From: Hyperoplus lanceolatus
Taxonomy: Eukaryota; Chordata; Actinopteri; Uranoscopiformes; Ammodytidae
NCBI GenBank assembly: GCA_026929865.2
Contig: CM049417.1
Location: forward strand, 18,952,501 to 19,016,500
DNA: 64,000 bases
Direction: 5' to 3'
Position numbers and translations under genes: made by a program. Under the pieces are notes generated by a model. That model saw nothing but the letters and a program-made list of their open reading frames with translations. It had not been told where the DNA came from and did not search any database. Positions 51,254 through 62,076 of this stretch are shown piece after piece. The stretch's first letter is position 1; the number at the start of each line of letters is the position of its first letter.

Positions 51254-52844
51254 TACAGACTGGACGAGCAAGGTGAAACTACACATTAAAAAAAACTTTA
51301 AGCACTTAATTCTAGGACATTTCCTTGCCCTACTTCAACAAAAGTAAGACTGTTGACAACCCATTCACTTCACTGTTGTAGAACATACACAATGCTCTAT
51401 ATTTAACAGAAGCTGTAGTAAACAACATGAAATACTGTCTGTGTGGAATTTACAAAGATGCTCCTGAACCAACTTTGTTTTAAAGTATTATAATCAAGGT
51501 TTTTTACTTTTACTTCCATTTATAAGCAAAATTTAGTTTCAAATTCAATCAATTTGTTCAATATTTTCAACCTACCTGTGAAAAGATCAGCATTGAGAAT
51601 GTTACCATGTTGACGTTAGAATGTAGCTCAAAGCATCTCTGCTAGCTAGGCTACACTCTACACTCTTTAGACTCTCAGACTTCATTACATCTGGTAGCAG
51701 ACACCCCAACTCCAGGAGAGAGATTTGTGCTCATTCTGTCTTCCTGTCTGCCACAATGCTTGACCTCAGTTCACCCTAGAAGAAATGTAACTGGGTCTGT
51801 GGGACAACACAAGAAGAGTGCCAGGGGACACACCTCACAGCATCCTTTTTACATTGAAGCACAAGGAGCCTGTTTGAAAGAATTGGTTTCATCTTTATTG
51901 TTTCAATGTTCCCCTAGAGAGAGTGATCAGACACATGAAGGTAGAAACCCACTGTGCCCCGGCTGTGTCTAGGTCGCTCACACTGAAGAAATGGTGTCGC
52001 TCTCCCATCATCACATAGAAATAAAGCAAGTCACTGGCTGTAGCAAACTCTCTCCACAAAAGTGTCTTAAATAAAAGTGAACTTGACTGTGAATTAGATT
52101 GATCTTTCAGATTGAGAAAATGTAGATGCATCAATGCACGTAGTATATAATCACTTTCAATTTCTTTGATGTAAACCTCCACTCTGTGGTTCATTTCAAT
52201 GTATAGAAAAACCCATAGACACGTGTGCAGTTTGGCGGTCGTCAATTTTTTTGTAGCATTTTCTGTGGTACAAAGGTTGTACCTGCAGAACTAGCTGCCT
52301 TCATCAGTAAGCTGCTCTAGCAAGGTCATGCACCAAGTCACTCGACCCATTTCTTTTTAAATAGATACAAACGTTTATCAAATGTTATGCAAGGAGATTC
52401 AATATTTTCCACTGCATGCTACCAGAATGGTGGTTGACTTTGAACGGCTGTATCTATTGAGGCTCGGCTGGTTTGCGATTTGAATAATTCATATAATGAA
52501 TATAAATATTCATCTGATTTAAATATATATATATATAGGTTTTCTAAGGTAATTTTCTAAGATAGTCTCTAGATGTTTAAAAAAAATTGTCTTCCCCTTA
52601 TTGTTGGATACAAAAATTCCAGAATCCATGTAATTGTATATGCAAATACACATGGAGCGCTTGACGCAAGATGTCTCTGTTTTCAGCGACATATGTGCAC
52701 TGGAGGTTTGAGTTTCAATTAGACAATGACACATCTTACATTTTAATGCAGATTCAGTGCAAGGATTTTGATATACTGTAGGAATGAGTCTTTGAATACA
52801 CAGTAGATTCTTAATGAACTATGCAATTCCATTTTGTCTTTCAG

Positions 52845-52914
52845 GAATGCCCGAGTGGAGTTGTCAACGAAGATACTTTCAAAGAGATCTACTCGCAGTT
52901 CTTCCCACAAGGAG
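52845..52914 (+). CDS. kcnip4: kcnip4 shared coding exon 3 (degenerate EF-hand 1)
   Basis: 70 nt encoding [20 protein letters not shown] and PQG (residues 76-98). The CPSG stretch replaces calcium-ligand positions of a normal EF-hand, as in all KChIPs, so EF1 does not bind calcium but forms part of the Kv4-binding groove. The exon starts on a codon boundary after TTGTCTTTCAG and ends after the first base of an Asp codon. The donor is GTTTGT, weaker than the consensus GTAAGT, and a long GT repeat begins 41 bp downstream. Confidence 0.96.
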
Positions 52915-52954
52915 GTTTGTGTCTTGTTTTTTATGTTTTTTATTCACAAGGAAG

Positions 52955-52955
<1 letters not shown>

Positions 52956-53025
<70 letters not shown>
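52956..53025. repeat. (GT)n microsatellite after exon 3
   Basis: About 70 bp of GT repeat starting 41 bp after the exon 3 donor, on the transcribed sense strand. Confidence 0.97.
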
Positions 53026-53154
53026 GCTGCTTGTCTCGCCCTCTTACAGCTGCTTCTTATCTCCTCTGCACGCTGGACGGACACAAATTGTCTTTCAGTC
53101 ATGGTTGCAAAAAACGCAAGTCCAGAGTACTTTAAGTCTCACTTCCATCCAATA

Positions 53155-53262
<108 letters not shown>

Positions 53263-53574
53263 CCTGGAGTTGCTCTCATCATTATGCAAAATATTCTACC
53301 CGAGGAACAAGAGAAAAAAAACACAAGTACTCTTTGATATTTCTGTTTTCGGAGAAGAAAGGTAGACTAGTAAATGTGATGTCTCACTACACATCAAACA
53401 ATGCTAAAACCTTCAGCTCTAAGCATATGATTCATTCCTCTTATCATGAAAGGGGGAAAAAACTGCCTTTCATTTTCTTGTTTGCAGTACATGTTGCCGC
53501 TAGCTGTTGATTGAACTATAATCTGGACAAATGATTTCACATATTTAATGCGTATGTTTCGTTCTTCTACACAG

Positions 53575-53645
53575 ACGCTTCGACATACGCCCATTTCCTC
53601 TTCAATGCATTTGACACGGATCACAATGGCTCTGTGAGTTTTGAG
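53575..53645 (+). CDS. kcnip4: kcnip4 shared coding exon 4 (EF-hand 2)
   Basis: 71 nt encoding residues 99-122: [19 protein letters not shown] and SVSFE. The loop of EF-hand 2 runs D112-T-D114-H-N116-G-S118 to position 12 at D123 in the next exon. A final Asp rather than Glu suits the magnesium preference or low calcium affinity described for this site in KChIPs. The acceptor is TTCTACACAG, the donor GTAAGC. The exon completes the split Asp codon and ends in phase 0. Confidence 0.96.
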
Positions 53646-54342
53646 GTAAGCTAAATGTTGCTTCATTTTATGCCGTCAAAATGTAGTCCGCTGATGTGGC
53701 TTTAGGATGATGCCTGAAGTAAAAAATAAAAAAGTTGTTCTAAAGTCTCACAGTATATCAAAGAAAAGCCCCGTCAGGCACTCAAATCTAGTACAAAGCG
53801 ACAACCAACACTTTTTAAAAACTGCGACACTGCAAAGCCCCCAAATGCATTTTTTACTGGGATGTTATATAAAACTGCAACCTCGATCAAATGTAATTTT
53901 TTCCCCTCGAGAGCGAGTCGAGATGAAATGCTATCAACATGTGATTTAATATTTATGAAAGGGCATCAGTTTACTTCTGAGGACAGAAACTGATTGTCGT
54001 TATACCAACGCAGAGCTTCACTATACTAATGTGAGGTCCATTTTTGCTCTAAAGCACCATGATTCCCCATGGGTGCGGGACAGTATATGAATATGAGTGG
54101 GCTAATAATTTGAATAATTAGTTAGTTTTGTTTTACAGTGTCTGCACTCTGGCTGTTTCATAATTTGCCTCATATTAAAAGCATGACATACTATCCTTGA
54201 CGCAGCAATCTTGATATTTGAAATACTACCCACATTTCATGATGAATATTGCTGTTCCTAGTTGTTGTTGTGTACACGTTGCAAGCTTTTAAATGTATTT
54301 TATTTAGTTGGATAAATTAGTTAAGCTTTCTTTTCCCTCCAG

Positions 54343-54450
54343 GATTTTGTGATGGGCCTCTCTATCCTCCTGCGAGGAACAGTCCAGGAGAAACTCAACT
54401 GGGCTTTCAACCTGTACGATATCAATAAAGATGGATACATCACTAAAGAG
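54343..54450 (+). CDS. kcnip4: kcnip4 shared coding exon 5 (EF-hand 3)
   Basis: 108 nt encoding residues 123-158, including [20 protein letters not shown] and [14 protein letters not shown]-hand 3 has canonical ligands D148, N150, D152, Y154 (backbone), T156 and E159 from the next exon, and is a main calcium site. [19 protein letters not shown] matches KChIP4. The acceptor is TTCCCTCCAG and the donor GTGGGT. Intron 4 before it (53646-54342, 697 nt) has nothing I recognise. Confidence 0.96.
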
Positions 54451-54548
54451 GTGGGTGCCCCCCTAACATTTTGGTTCACTTCACCAAACTCTTCGACTGA
54501 TTCAGACCAGAGCAAACGATAGGTGTAAAAGAACCTGATTGAAACAAT

Positions 54549-54943
54549 CCCTGCGTTCAGAATCGCATACTTTCTACTATTTAGTATGGTAGAAAAAAGA
54601 TTTAGGATGTCCCGATTGTTGGGGCCAGATTTAGGATGGATAGAAAGACCCGGATGTCTACTACATCCATCCGAGATTTTTAGTGTTGAAAACAGCATCC
54701 TATTTGGGTGATTCTGACCCATAATCCAGTGCGAACCTGAAGTGACGTCACATCAACCCTCCGTATGAAAACAAACGGGGATGAGACGGATATAAAAGCA
54801 AGTGGCAAGATCAAGGCGCAATGTTATGATGAAATAAATAAGTAAAAGTATGTCCCAATAGTATGCCTAACTAGATTATTTTTATCGTCGGATGTAGTAT
54901 GTAGAATAGAAAAAAGAAAGAGTATGTGATTTAGGACGCAGGG
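54549..54943. mobile_element. MITE, 'GCGTTC.GAATCGCATACTTTC' family, copy 1
   Basis: The left end CCCTGCGTTCAGAATCGCAT pairs with the right end ATGTGATTTAGGACGCAGGG, flanked by AAT on both sides. It is near-identical in body to the element at 63361-63769. It lies 98 bp after exon 5. Non-coding. Confidence 0.85.
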
Positions 54944-55120
54944 AATGTATCACTTCACCATGTCTGGTGTGAACCAAGGAAGCAGACTTTCAGGTGTGAA
55001 ACCTTCCCTGCGATGTGAAGTCAGGTGATTATTACTAAAGTTGCAAAAATGAGTTTCAGTAGAAAATACCTCTAATATAAATGATAGACAGACAGGTCTG
55101 TGGATCATTGACCATCAAAT

Positions 55121-55401
55121 TAGAGGTGGAGTCAGAGATTCTGGAGAACGCTTCTTGTTTTTCAAAATCAGCTTAGGTCAAAATCAGTGAATATCTCGTC
55201 ACGATCCACTACCTGTCTGTACTGTGTGTGCGCTGAAAATACCCTCTCCCCTCCGTTTACACAGTAGTACAGGCTGTGTATTAACGCAGGATTCTTTTTG
55301 GATTCTCACACAGTACTACGGAGCGTGACGAGATATTCACTGAATTTGATAGAAAGGGATTTTTGTGTTCGATGAATCGCTGACAAAATTTTGGACTTAA
55401 A
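55121..55401. mobile_element. Palindromic MITE, 'AAAGGTGGAGTC' family, copy 5 (decayed)
   Basis: The left end TAGAGGTGGAGTCAGAGATT and interior CACGATCCACTACCTGTCTG are clear; the right end, ATGAATCGCTGAC, is degenerate. It lies in intron 5 (54451-55517, 1067 nt). Confidence 0.7.
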
Positions 55402-55463
55402 GGAACATAAAGCCAAATTAATATACATGGCTCAGGAAGTGTATATTCGTCTGTTTATTTGGT

Positions 55464-55464
<1 letters not shown>

Positions 55465-55502
<38 letters not shown>
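55465..55502 (+). repeat. (CT)n serving as polypyrimidine tract of exon 6
   Basis: A 38-bp CT repeat ends 16 nt before exon 6, followed by GTGTGTGCGTCACAG. It occupies the place of the polypyrimidine tract at the 3' splice site. Confidence 0.9.
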
Positions 55503-55509
<7 letters not shown>

Positions 55510-55517
55510 CGTCACAG

Positions 55518-55622
55518 GAAATGCTTGACATCATGAAGGCCATCTACGACATGATGGGGAAATGCACGTACCCCATCCTCAAAGAGGAGGCGCCCCGTCA
55601 GCACGTCGAAGTCTTCTTTCAG
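55518..55622 (+). CDS. kcnip4: kcnip4 shared coding exon 6
   Basis: 105 nt encoding residues 159-193, [19 protein letters not shown] and [16 protein letters not shown]. It supplies the twelfth ligand of EF-hand 3 (E159) and the linker helices to EF-hand 4. The GKCTYP motif identifies KChIP4: from memory, KChIP1 and 2 have GKYTYP and KChIP3 GRHTYP. The exon begins after GTCACAG and ends CAG in phase 0. The donor is GC, not GT (CAG|GCAAGT); the nearest GT at 55627 would add 4 nt and break the frame. Confidence 0.95.
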
Positions 55623-55712
55623 GCAAGTGTGTGTGTGTGGTGTAAAATGTCAGTCACGGTAAAAAAAAAAGACTTTACAAAACCCTCTCTTTTATTCCTT
55701 CCTCCCCAACAG
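55623..55712 (+). other. kcnip4: kcnip4 90-nt GC-AG intron
   Basis: The donor CAG|GCAAGT fits the strong consensus of natural GC-AG introns, pairing with U1 at every other position. The acceptor is CCTCCCCAACAG. Frame conservation (exons of 105 and 63 nt) and protein homology on both sides require this boundary. A short GTGTGTGTGTGG run begins 4 nt inside the intron. Confidence 0.9.
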
Positions 55713-55775
55713 AAGATGGACAAGAATAAAGACGGAGTGGTAACCATAGACGAGTTCATCGACTGCTGCCAAAAT
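55713..55775 (+). CDS. kcnip4: kcnip4 shared coding exon 7 (EF-hand 4)
   Basis: 63 nt encoding residues 194-214, [23 protein letters not shown]-hand 4 has canonical ligands D196, N198, D200, V202 (backbone), T204 and E207, the second main calcium site. The mammalian protein reads FIESCQK at the end; here it is FIDCCQN, so two cysteines stand side by side. The acceptor is CCCAACAG, the donor GTAAGC, and a C11 homopolymer follows 10 nt into the intron. Phase 0 on both sides. Confidence 0.96.
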
Positions 55776-55832
55776 GTAAGCTGGATCCCCCCCCCCCCAT
55801 CTCCTTCACTGCTATACTATTGTTGGCCCCAT

Positions 55833-56100
55833 GTTTAGTTTAGTTTAGTTTATTTGTCAGGGACCATGTACAAAAATTAATCTCACAGAGAAAAGTTGCA
55901 TTGTACCAGATTATATCAGTTTGCTCATTTCCATCTGCAGTCCCTGTGCAGGTCAACACAGAATACAATTTACAATACAGTATACAGTATATATACATAT
56001 CACATCCATATGTGCCACACATGAAATAACCATTTCAGAGTTACACTGAGATAAAACTATCATCAAAACGAGGACTTTAAAGACTACACTAATTAGTACA
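55833..56100 (-). mobile_element. L2-like LINE 3' tail
   Basis: Read on the minus strand it contains GGACTGCAGATGGAAATGAG, AATCTGGTACAATGCAACTT and a terminal CCCTGACAAATAAACTAAAC, with (AAACT)n repeats at the end. It is the same 3' UTR type as 46860-47146 but lies immediately beyond the tail of the LINE at 56101, in the same orientation. Confidence 0.7.
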
Positions 56101-56247
56101 AGTTTAATTAATTTAATTTAATTTTTATTAGGATAACCCCTTGAGATGAAACCATCTCGTTTTCAAGAGGGTCCTTACAAACAAAAAATACAGTAAAACA
56201 TATTCTTAACATAAAAAAATGAAAATATATATAATACAAATAACATA

Positions 56248-56248
<1 letters not shown>

Positions 56249-56292
<44 letters not shown>
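56249..56292. repeat. (CA)n microsatellite in the LINE 3' UTR
   Basis: 44 bp of CA repeat between the LINE stop codon and its 3' terminus. Confidence 0.95.
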
Positions 56293-56296
<4 letters not shown>

Positions 56297-56422
56297 TGCA
56301 TATTAAGTGCTTGACATCAATCTTGCATAGTACTTTTCCAAGAAAAATATATATAAAATACATGGTAAAGTGATAACAGTAATAACAAAAGGTTAAATAA
56401 TACATTTCATTACAATACATGA

Positions 56423-59260
56423 TTAGTAACATGAACAACTGTTTGTAAAGTGAGATGACAGAGCATTTTTAAACATGTGCAGAGATGAAATAGAGCGAAT
56501 ATTGACAGGCAGATTGTTCCAATCAGATGGAGCTTTGCACATAAATGCTTTCTTCGCTATACTTTTGGTTACAAAAGGAACAGCAAAAAATAATTGTGAA
56601 GAGTGTCGAAGTTGGTAAGTGGAAGAGAAAGGAACCATCAGCTGTTTCAAATAAAGAGGATAATTGAAATGAATACATTTGAAAATAAATTGAAGCCAAT
56701 GTTGTTGTCTTCTTGATGGGAGAGAAGGCCAATTCAATGATTGATACATTGTGCAATGATGAGTAGAAAAAGAACAACCAAGGACAAAACGAGCTAATCT
56801 ATTGTAAACAGTATTGAGAGGAAATAAAGTGATATTGGAGGCACACTGATAAATAATATCGGCATAGTCAAAGATGGGTAAAATAAGTTGTGTGGCTAAC
56901 TTCATTCTAACAGAAAAAACAAAACAGTGTCTGGATCTGTATAAAGTACCTATGGAAAAATTCAGTTTTTTAATAACTTGACTAATGTGGTGTTTGTAAG
57001 AAAGTTCGGAGTCCAGCCATACTCCCAGATATTTAGTGTGCTCAACTGTGAGTAAAGGTGTCCTATCAAGACAGTTAATTGAAAATGGTGGATCTGTAGA
57101 TTTTGATTTGATGTTTTGCCGTGTGCCAAATAACATAAGATGAGATTTACTTTTGTTAAGTATAAGTTTGTTTGCCGAAAGCCAATCCTGTAATATATTA
57201 AAGTCTGACTGTAAAGAAGATTCAATCTGTGATAAATGTATTGAGGACATATAAAGAACTGTGTCGTCTGCATAAAGATGGGCATGGCATTCTGAACATA
57301 AAGAGGGGATTTGATTAATGAAAATGGAAAAAAGAAGAGGACCAAGAGTTGAACCTTGTGGAACTCCTCGATGTTGTAAAGTATGATCAGATTTAGTTCC
57401 CTGTATAACTACACATTGTTTTCTATTATGGAGATAAGAATTAAACCAGAGTAAAGCATTGCGTGACAAGCCAATAGAATAGAGTTTGTCTAACAGAAGA
57501 TAATGGTCAACTAAATCAAAAGCTTTCGTTAAGTCAATAAAAATTGCACCAGTTAATTTGTTATTGTTTGTTGCAGAGTAAATTTCATTGGTAAGTTTAG
57601 ACAGAGCTGTGGTTGTAGAGTGGTTAGGACGAAAACCAGATTGAAAGGGTGACAGCAAATTATACTCATTAAGGTAATAAGATAGTTGATTGAAAATAAG
57701 CTTTTCAAATACTTTTGCAATACAACAAATAATAGAAATTGGTCTGTAATTATTTAGTTCCAATACATCACCACTTTTATGTAAGGGAGTGATGCGTGAG
57801 CATTTCCATGGTTGCGGAATGTCACAGGTCGATAAAGACATATTAAAGAGGTCACAAAGCGGGAACATAAGTATATGTGATGATAACTTAATACATTTGG
57901 TTTCGATGCCATCCAACCCAGGACCACTGCTTGTTTTTAAATCAATAATCGCTTCATAAACCTCCACAGGTGTTATTTTCTTAAAGGAGAAAATACTGTT
58001 CATGGGCAACACATTAATATCGGCACTAGAATAAAGAGAAGAATCATTTGCTGGGGCAGGACAGACAGAGGAGAAGTGCTCATTAAATGCCTGAGCAACT
58101 AGAAATGGATCATTTAAAATTGTGTTGTTAGCCCTAATCTGAGTCGATAAAGTTGAGTCTGATGGGTTAGTTACATTTTTTATTTTATTCCAGAAATTTT
58201 TAGGGTTCTTAAAGTCATGTGCAAGAGCTTCTTTGTAGTAGTTGGCTTTTGCATTTCTAGTCAAGGTTTTACTTACATTTCTCAGTTGTCTGTACTGTTC
58301 CCAGTCAGCAGGATCCTTAGATTTTCGAAAAGTGGCCCATAGATTATCTCTTTGTCTGAAAGTGCTTATAAGATCAGATGTTATCCAAGGAAGATGATTT
58401 CCCCTAACTTTTGCAGTTTTCAGGGGTGCATGTTTGTCTATGACATCTGTAAATTCAGAATATAAAAAATTCCAGGCATTATGTACATCAGGAATTAATT
58501 GATACCTGTCCCAATTTATTGCAATTATATCATTGATAAAATTGTCTAAATTCATTTTCTTATCTTGACGGATTTTAATCAATTTAGGTGGTCGTTTCGG
58601 GAGTTTGATCTTCCATATACAGTACACAATTGAATGATCGCTAAAGCAGTCAGACATAACACCAGATTTAATAAATCTATTTGGATGGGAGACAAGTATC
58701 CAATCAAGCAGGGATTGGCATGTAGCTGTCACTCGAGTGGGCTCAGTAATTAGTTGAGTTAGGTTAATATTAGCAAAAATATTCTTTACTTTGGTAGATG
58801 ATTTAGCAGACCAGTTGTTATTAAAGTCACCAAGTATAATAAGTTCATTTTTGCAGTTAATAGAGTTTATCGTTGAGATAATACAATTAAAAGAATCAGC
58901 AGGTGCAGAGGGAGGTCTATAAATGTTGCAGATAGTTATATACTTATTCTGATGAATAATTACCTTAACAAAAAGACCCTCAAAATATAATGGTGAAACA
59001 TCAGCAGTAATGCGCTCAGAGGCAAGGTCAGATGAAACATATGTAGCAACACCACCACACCTAGTTCCTCTATCAGCTCTAAACAAAACATAGTTAGCCA
59101 GATTTATTTCATTGTCAGATATTTTATCTGTAAGCCAGGTTTCTGATAAGGTAATGATTTTAGGCTTATACTGTTCAACCCATACACGAAGTAAATCAAT
59201 TTTTGGGAGAAGACTTCTGATATTTAGATGTATTATTTTAAGACCTTTAATACTATCCAT
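56423..59260 (-). CDS. LINE ORF2: endonuclease and reverse transcriptase
   Basis: A 945-residue ORF with no interruption. Residues 1-225 are an AP-type endonuclease with HLNIRSLLPK (11-20), LSETWL (38-43), NIYRPP (112-117), GDFNNNW (144-150) and SDHS (207-210). The reverse transcriptase spans about 430-720, with LNNYRPISI (502-510), FIDLTKAFD (574-582), RGVPQGSTLGPLLF (631-644) and the catalytic YADD (663-666). The remaining C-terminus includes YLGVWLD and ends with a LWN-like segment, DWNNLPVNIRSI. This order belongs to the Jockey-group LINEs (L2/CR1 type): the protein nicks DNA and reverse-transcribes its own RNA at the nick. All catalytic motifs look intact, so the copy may be young. No ORF1 is visible upstream; some L2 elements lack it. 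Confidence 0.92.
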   Translation of the reverse strand: MDSIKGLKIIHLNIRSLLPKIDLLRVWVEQYKPKIITLSETWLTDKISDNEINLANYVLFRADRGTRCGGVATYVSSDLASERITADVSPLYFEGLFVKVIIHQNKYITICNIYRPPSAPADSFNCIISTINSINCKNELIILGDFNNNWSAKSSTKVKNIFANINLTQLITEPTRVTATCQSLLDWILVSHPNRFIKSGVMSDCFSDHSIVYCIWKIKLPKRPPKLIKIRQDKKMNLDNFINDIIAINWDRYQLIPDVHNAWNFLYSEFTDVIDKHAPLKTAKVRGNHLPWITSDLISTFRQRDNLWATFRKSKDPADWEQYRQLRNVSKTLTRNAKANYYKEALAHDFKNPKNFWNKIKNVTNPSDSTLSTQIRANNTILNDPFLVAQAFNEHFSSVCPAPANDSSLYSSADINVLPMNSIFSFKKITPVEVYEAIIDLKTSSGPGLDGIETKCIKLSSHILMFPLCDLFNMSLSTCDIPQPWKCSRITPLHKSGDVLELNNYRPISIICCIAKVFEKLIFNQLSYYLNEYNLLSPFQSGFRPNHSTTTALSKLTNEIYSATNNNKLTGAIFIDLTKAFDLVDHYLLLDKLYSIGLSRNALLWFNSYLHNRKQCVVIQGTKSDHTLQHRGVPQGSTLGPLLFSIFINQIPSLCSECHAHLYADDTVLYMSSIHLSQIESSLQSDFNILQDWLSANKLILNKSKSHLMLFGTRQNIKSKSTDPPFSINCLDRTPLLTVEHTKYLGVWLDSELSYKHHISQVIKKLNFSIGTLYRSRHCFVFSVRMKLATQLILPIFDYADIIYQCASNITLFPLNTVYNRLARFVLGCSFSTHHCTMYQSLNWPSLPSRRQQHWLQFIFKCIHFNYPLYLKQLMVPFSSTYQLRHSSQLFFAVPFVTKSIAKKAFMCKAPSDWNNLPVNIRSISSLHMFKNALSSHFTNSCSCY

Positions 59261-59630
59261 TTTAATAACTTAAATCAACTTGTGAGATACCTATCAATAA
59301 CCATCCAAAATGGAGCACACAACATCTCAAAAAGTACACAACAAAACAAGTCGTAAGGATAATAATTTGCAATCACATACATGGACAAACATACAGGACA
59401 CATAACAAACACCCATTTACTCAAAGGCACACACACACAAAAACAAAAAAATAAATGAAGAATAACAAACAAGAACGGCCCATTCATCACCATTGACCAA
59501 TAGGCCAAGTGTTTGGTGAGTAAGCCAAAAATAAAATAGTAGGAGCTTTGGTCTGCTTCATGAAAATTAAATGTGGCTCAAAAAAAGAATGGATAACTAA
59601 CTTAGTGAAGGGGGGCGGGGGGAAGCGGTA

Positions 59631-59666
<36 letters not shown>

Positions 59667-60556
59667 GAGTGAGCAAAAAAAAAATGCTTAATATAAAGTC
59701 AAGCAAGAAACAATTTCTATTAGCAGAATGTATTAAGTAATTGTCACACAATGTCGTGAAAAGCCTAAAGAAAAGAAGAAAAAAAAAAAACATGTTTTTC
59801 AACACTTTCACGACACTAGGCTACCGCTTTACTATGGCAACAAAATGATTTATGGCTAACACTAGTAAGCCCATTGAAGGCAGGACAGCAGCCAGAGAGA
59901 GTTGAAGATAACAGAAAATACGGTTACTTCACCACTAGATATACAAAACGAAAAATGAATTATTTTTAAGCCTTAGCGTAGCCAATTATTCTTGGCATTT
60001 CTGCGACCACATCATAAGTATTCCCTTCACCAGTAAGACTACTAGTTCTACAGCCAACTTCTGGTAGCATATCAGAACTGAGAAACACAAACGCATTCAC
60101 ATCTCACATCTGGAAAAACACTGGAAAGTTTGGTTATTGACAATCCATTTCTTAAGTTGGCCTGAAAACAAGTGAAAGTCTGCCAACACTTTCAGCTCAT
60201 TTGGAGTGATGTTCCATTCTTTTACTGAGGACTGACCAACTGTTACATTTTTTGAGGGACTCTTCACTCCCCCCTAGTGGTGGACCTTGTAGTTTGACAG
60301 GTAGTTTCAGAGCAGAGCTGGACAAACATTTTTAAGGGAGGGGGAGCACTATTGTTTATTATTTTTTGGACCATACGGATATCCGAGTACCTGAATACAT
60401 TTTCAAAGTTCCGTTTAGCATGTTTTAATGGGAGAGTATTCGACATTCGATATTTTAAGAGACCAGCAGGTTATACAGTAGTTGATGCAATACATAATCA
60501 TAGCATTTAGAATGTGCATTATATCTCATTGCATTGTTTCTACTGTTTGTGCACAG
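59261..60556. other. Rest of kcnip4 intron 7
   Basis: No gene is recognised. The LINE 5' end may extend into it. An (AAT)n tract lies at 59631-59665. A CACTCCCCCCTAGTGGTGGA motif near 60265-60285 resembles part of a fish repeat. The intron acceptor is TTTGTGCACAG. Confidence 0.5.
59631..59665. repeat. (AAT)n microsatellite
   Basis: About 35 bp of AAT repeat. Confidence 0.95.
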
Positions 60557-60604
60557 GATGAAAACATCATGCGATCAATGCATCTCTTTGAAAACGTCAT
60601 TTAA
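60557..60604 (+). CDS. kcnip4: kcnip4 terminal coding exon 8
   Basis: 48 nt encoding DENIMRSMHLFENVI and the stop TAA (60602-60604), residues 215-229. This C-terminal helix is present in all KChIPs and packs into the hydrophobic groove or moves aside when the Kv4 peptide binds. Only His for Gln differs from the mammalian KChIP4 tail as I remember it. The acceptor GTTTGTGCACAG is a moderate site, with only a short pyrimidine stretch. It is separated from exon 7 by a 4.8-kb intron filled mostly by LINE sequence. Confidence 0.96.
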   Translation, partial: DENIMRSMHLFENVI

Positions 60605-61329
60605 CTTTTGGGCTGACTACGGAGACTTTGGAAGAAGAACGTTTTTCGGACGATTAACTGACTTGGACTCATAACTGTGTACAGTGTGCTATGCAGGACT
60701 TTTCCAACCATAAGAAACAATATTGTTCATAATTTTATTGGGGGGGCCACACGTAGGAAAAGGCATTATTGGTGGGAACACTCTGGAATGTGAGTTGCCT
60801 TTTGAAAATTTTTATCGAATATCTAGAATTGTATTACATGAAATTTAAGAAAAAAATAGAAAGAAAGAGGGGATTTGAGTTTTTTTTGGCTTGTTTGGAT
60901 TTTCAAATGAAAAGCATCTTAACTTAAAAGGTTGATTTGCAATACTCTTATTTTCCTAAACGACAAATTCTGCAACTCTATTGGCTGCCAGGAGAAATCA
61001 CTGTGACTTTTTACAGCATCAAGACAAAAAAAGTAATGAACAAAATATTAATCCGACGTCTGTAGTTTTGACATTCCACATCGGCTCTCCAATCTAGAGT
61101 GTTCTCGACCAGAAAAAAAGCCCTCCGTTGTATCATTCTGAATTGTATATACTATAGATAAAGACTTAGATAAGAACTCTATATGGGAAACTTTTCCCAC
61201 CTTGTCCATGTTTACTTGCCAACTAGAATGAGACACCACCAAGGATTGTATTGATGTCAAAAAGTTGGACCATACTATCTAATGGTTTGTCTACACACAG
61301 AAGCACACATGTAGCTAGATTTACCATGA

Positions 61330-61887
<558 letters not shown>

Positions 61888-62076
61888 AAGACAATACCTT
61901 TTGTCACAAGATAAATGCTGCTTTCAGTGTATTTTCATTTAACCCCAATGGACTGTATGTATAATTCTCCTCTGTGTTTTTATTTTTTGAAGCACTGTTT
62001 AAGTCTAATTGCTTGAAAGTTATTTATATTGTGTTATTATGGTCATTGTACAAAAAAAGATTGTCCGCTGTACAGT

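Larger units (their letters stand above)
46229..52844 (+). other. kcnip4: kcnip4 intron 2
   Basis: A 6.6-kb intron from donor GTAAGT to acceptor TTGTCTTTCAG. Apart from a CT tract, a LINE tail, two palindromic MITEs, a TTATGTCA-type repetitive stretch and one AC tract, I recognise nothing in it; 49.0-50.3 and 51.3-52.8 kb have only short non-coding ORFs. Confidence 0.85.
56101..59300 (-). mobile_element. L2/CR1-group LINE with intact ORF2, in last kcnip4 intron
   Basis: On the minus strand it runs from the ORF at 59260 down to a 3' end near 56101. The terminal motif ACGAGATGGTTTCATCTCAA followed by GGGGTTATCC and AATTAAATTAAATT tandem units is a well-known end of fish L2-type LINEs. The 5' end is not defined; sequence above 59260 may be 5' UTR. 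A (CA)n tract (56249-56292) lies in its 3' UTR. It is antisense to kcnip4, in intron 7 (55776-60556). Confidence 0.85.
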
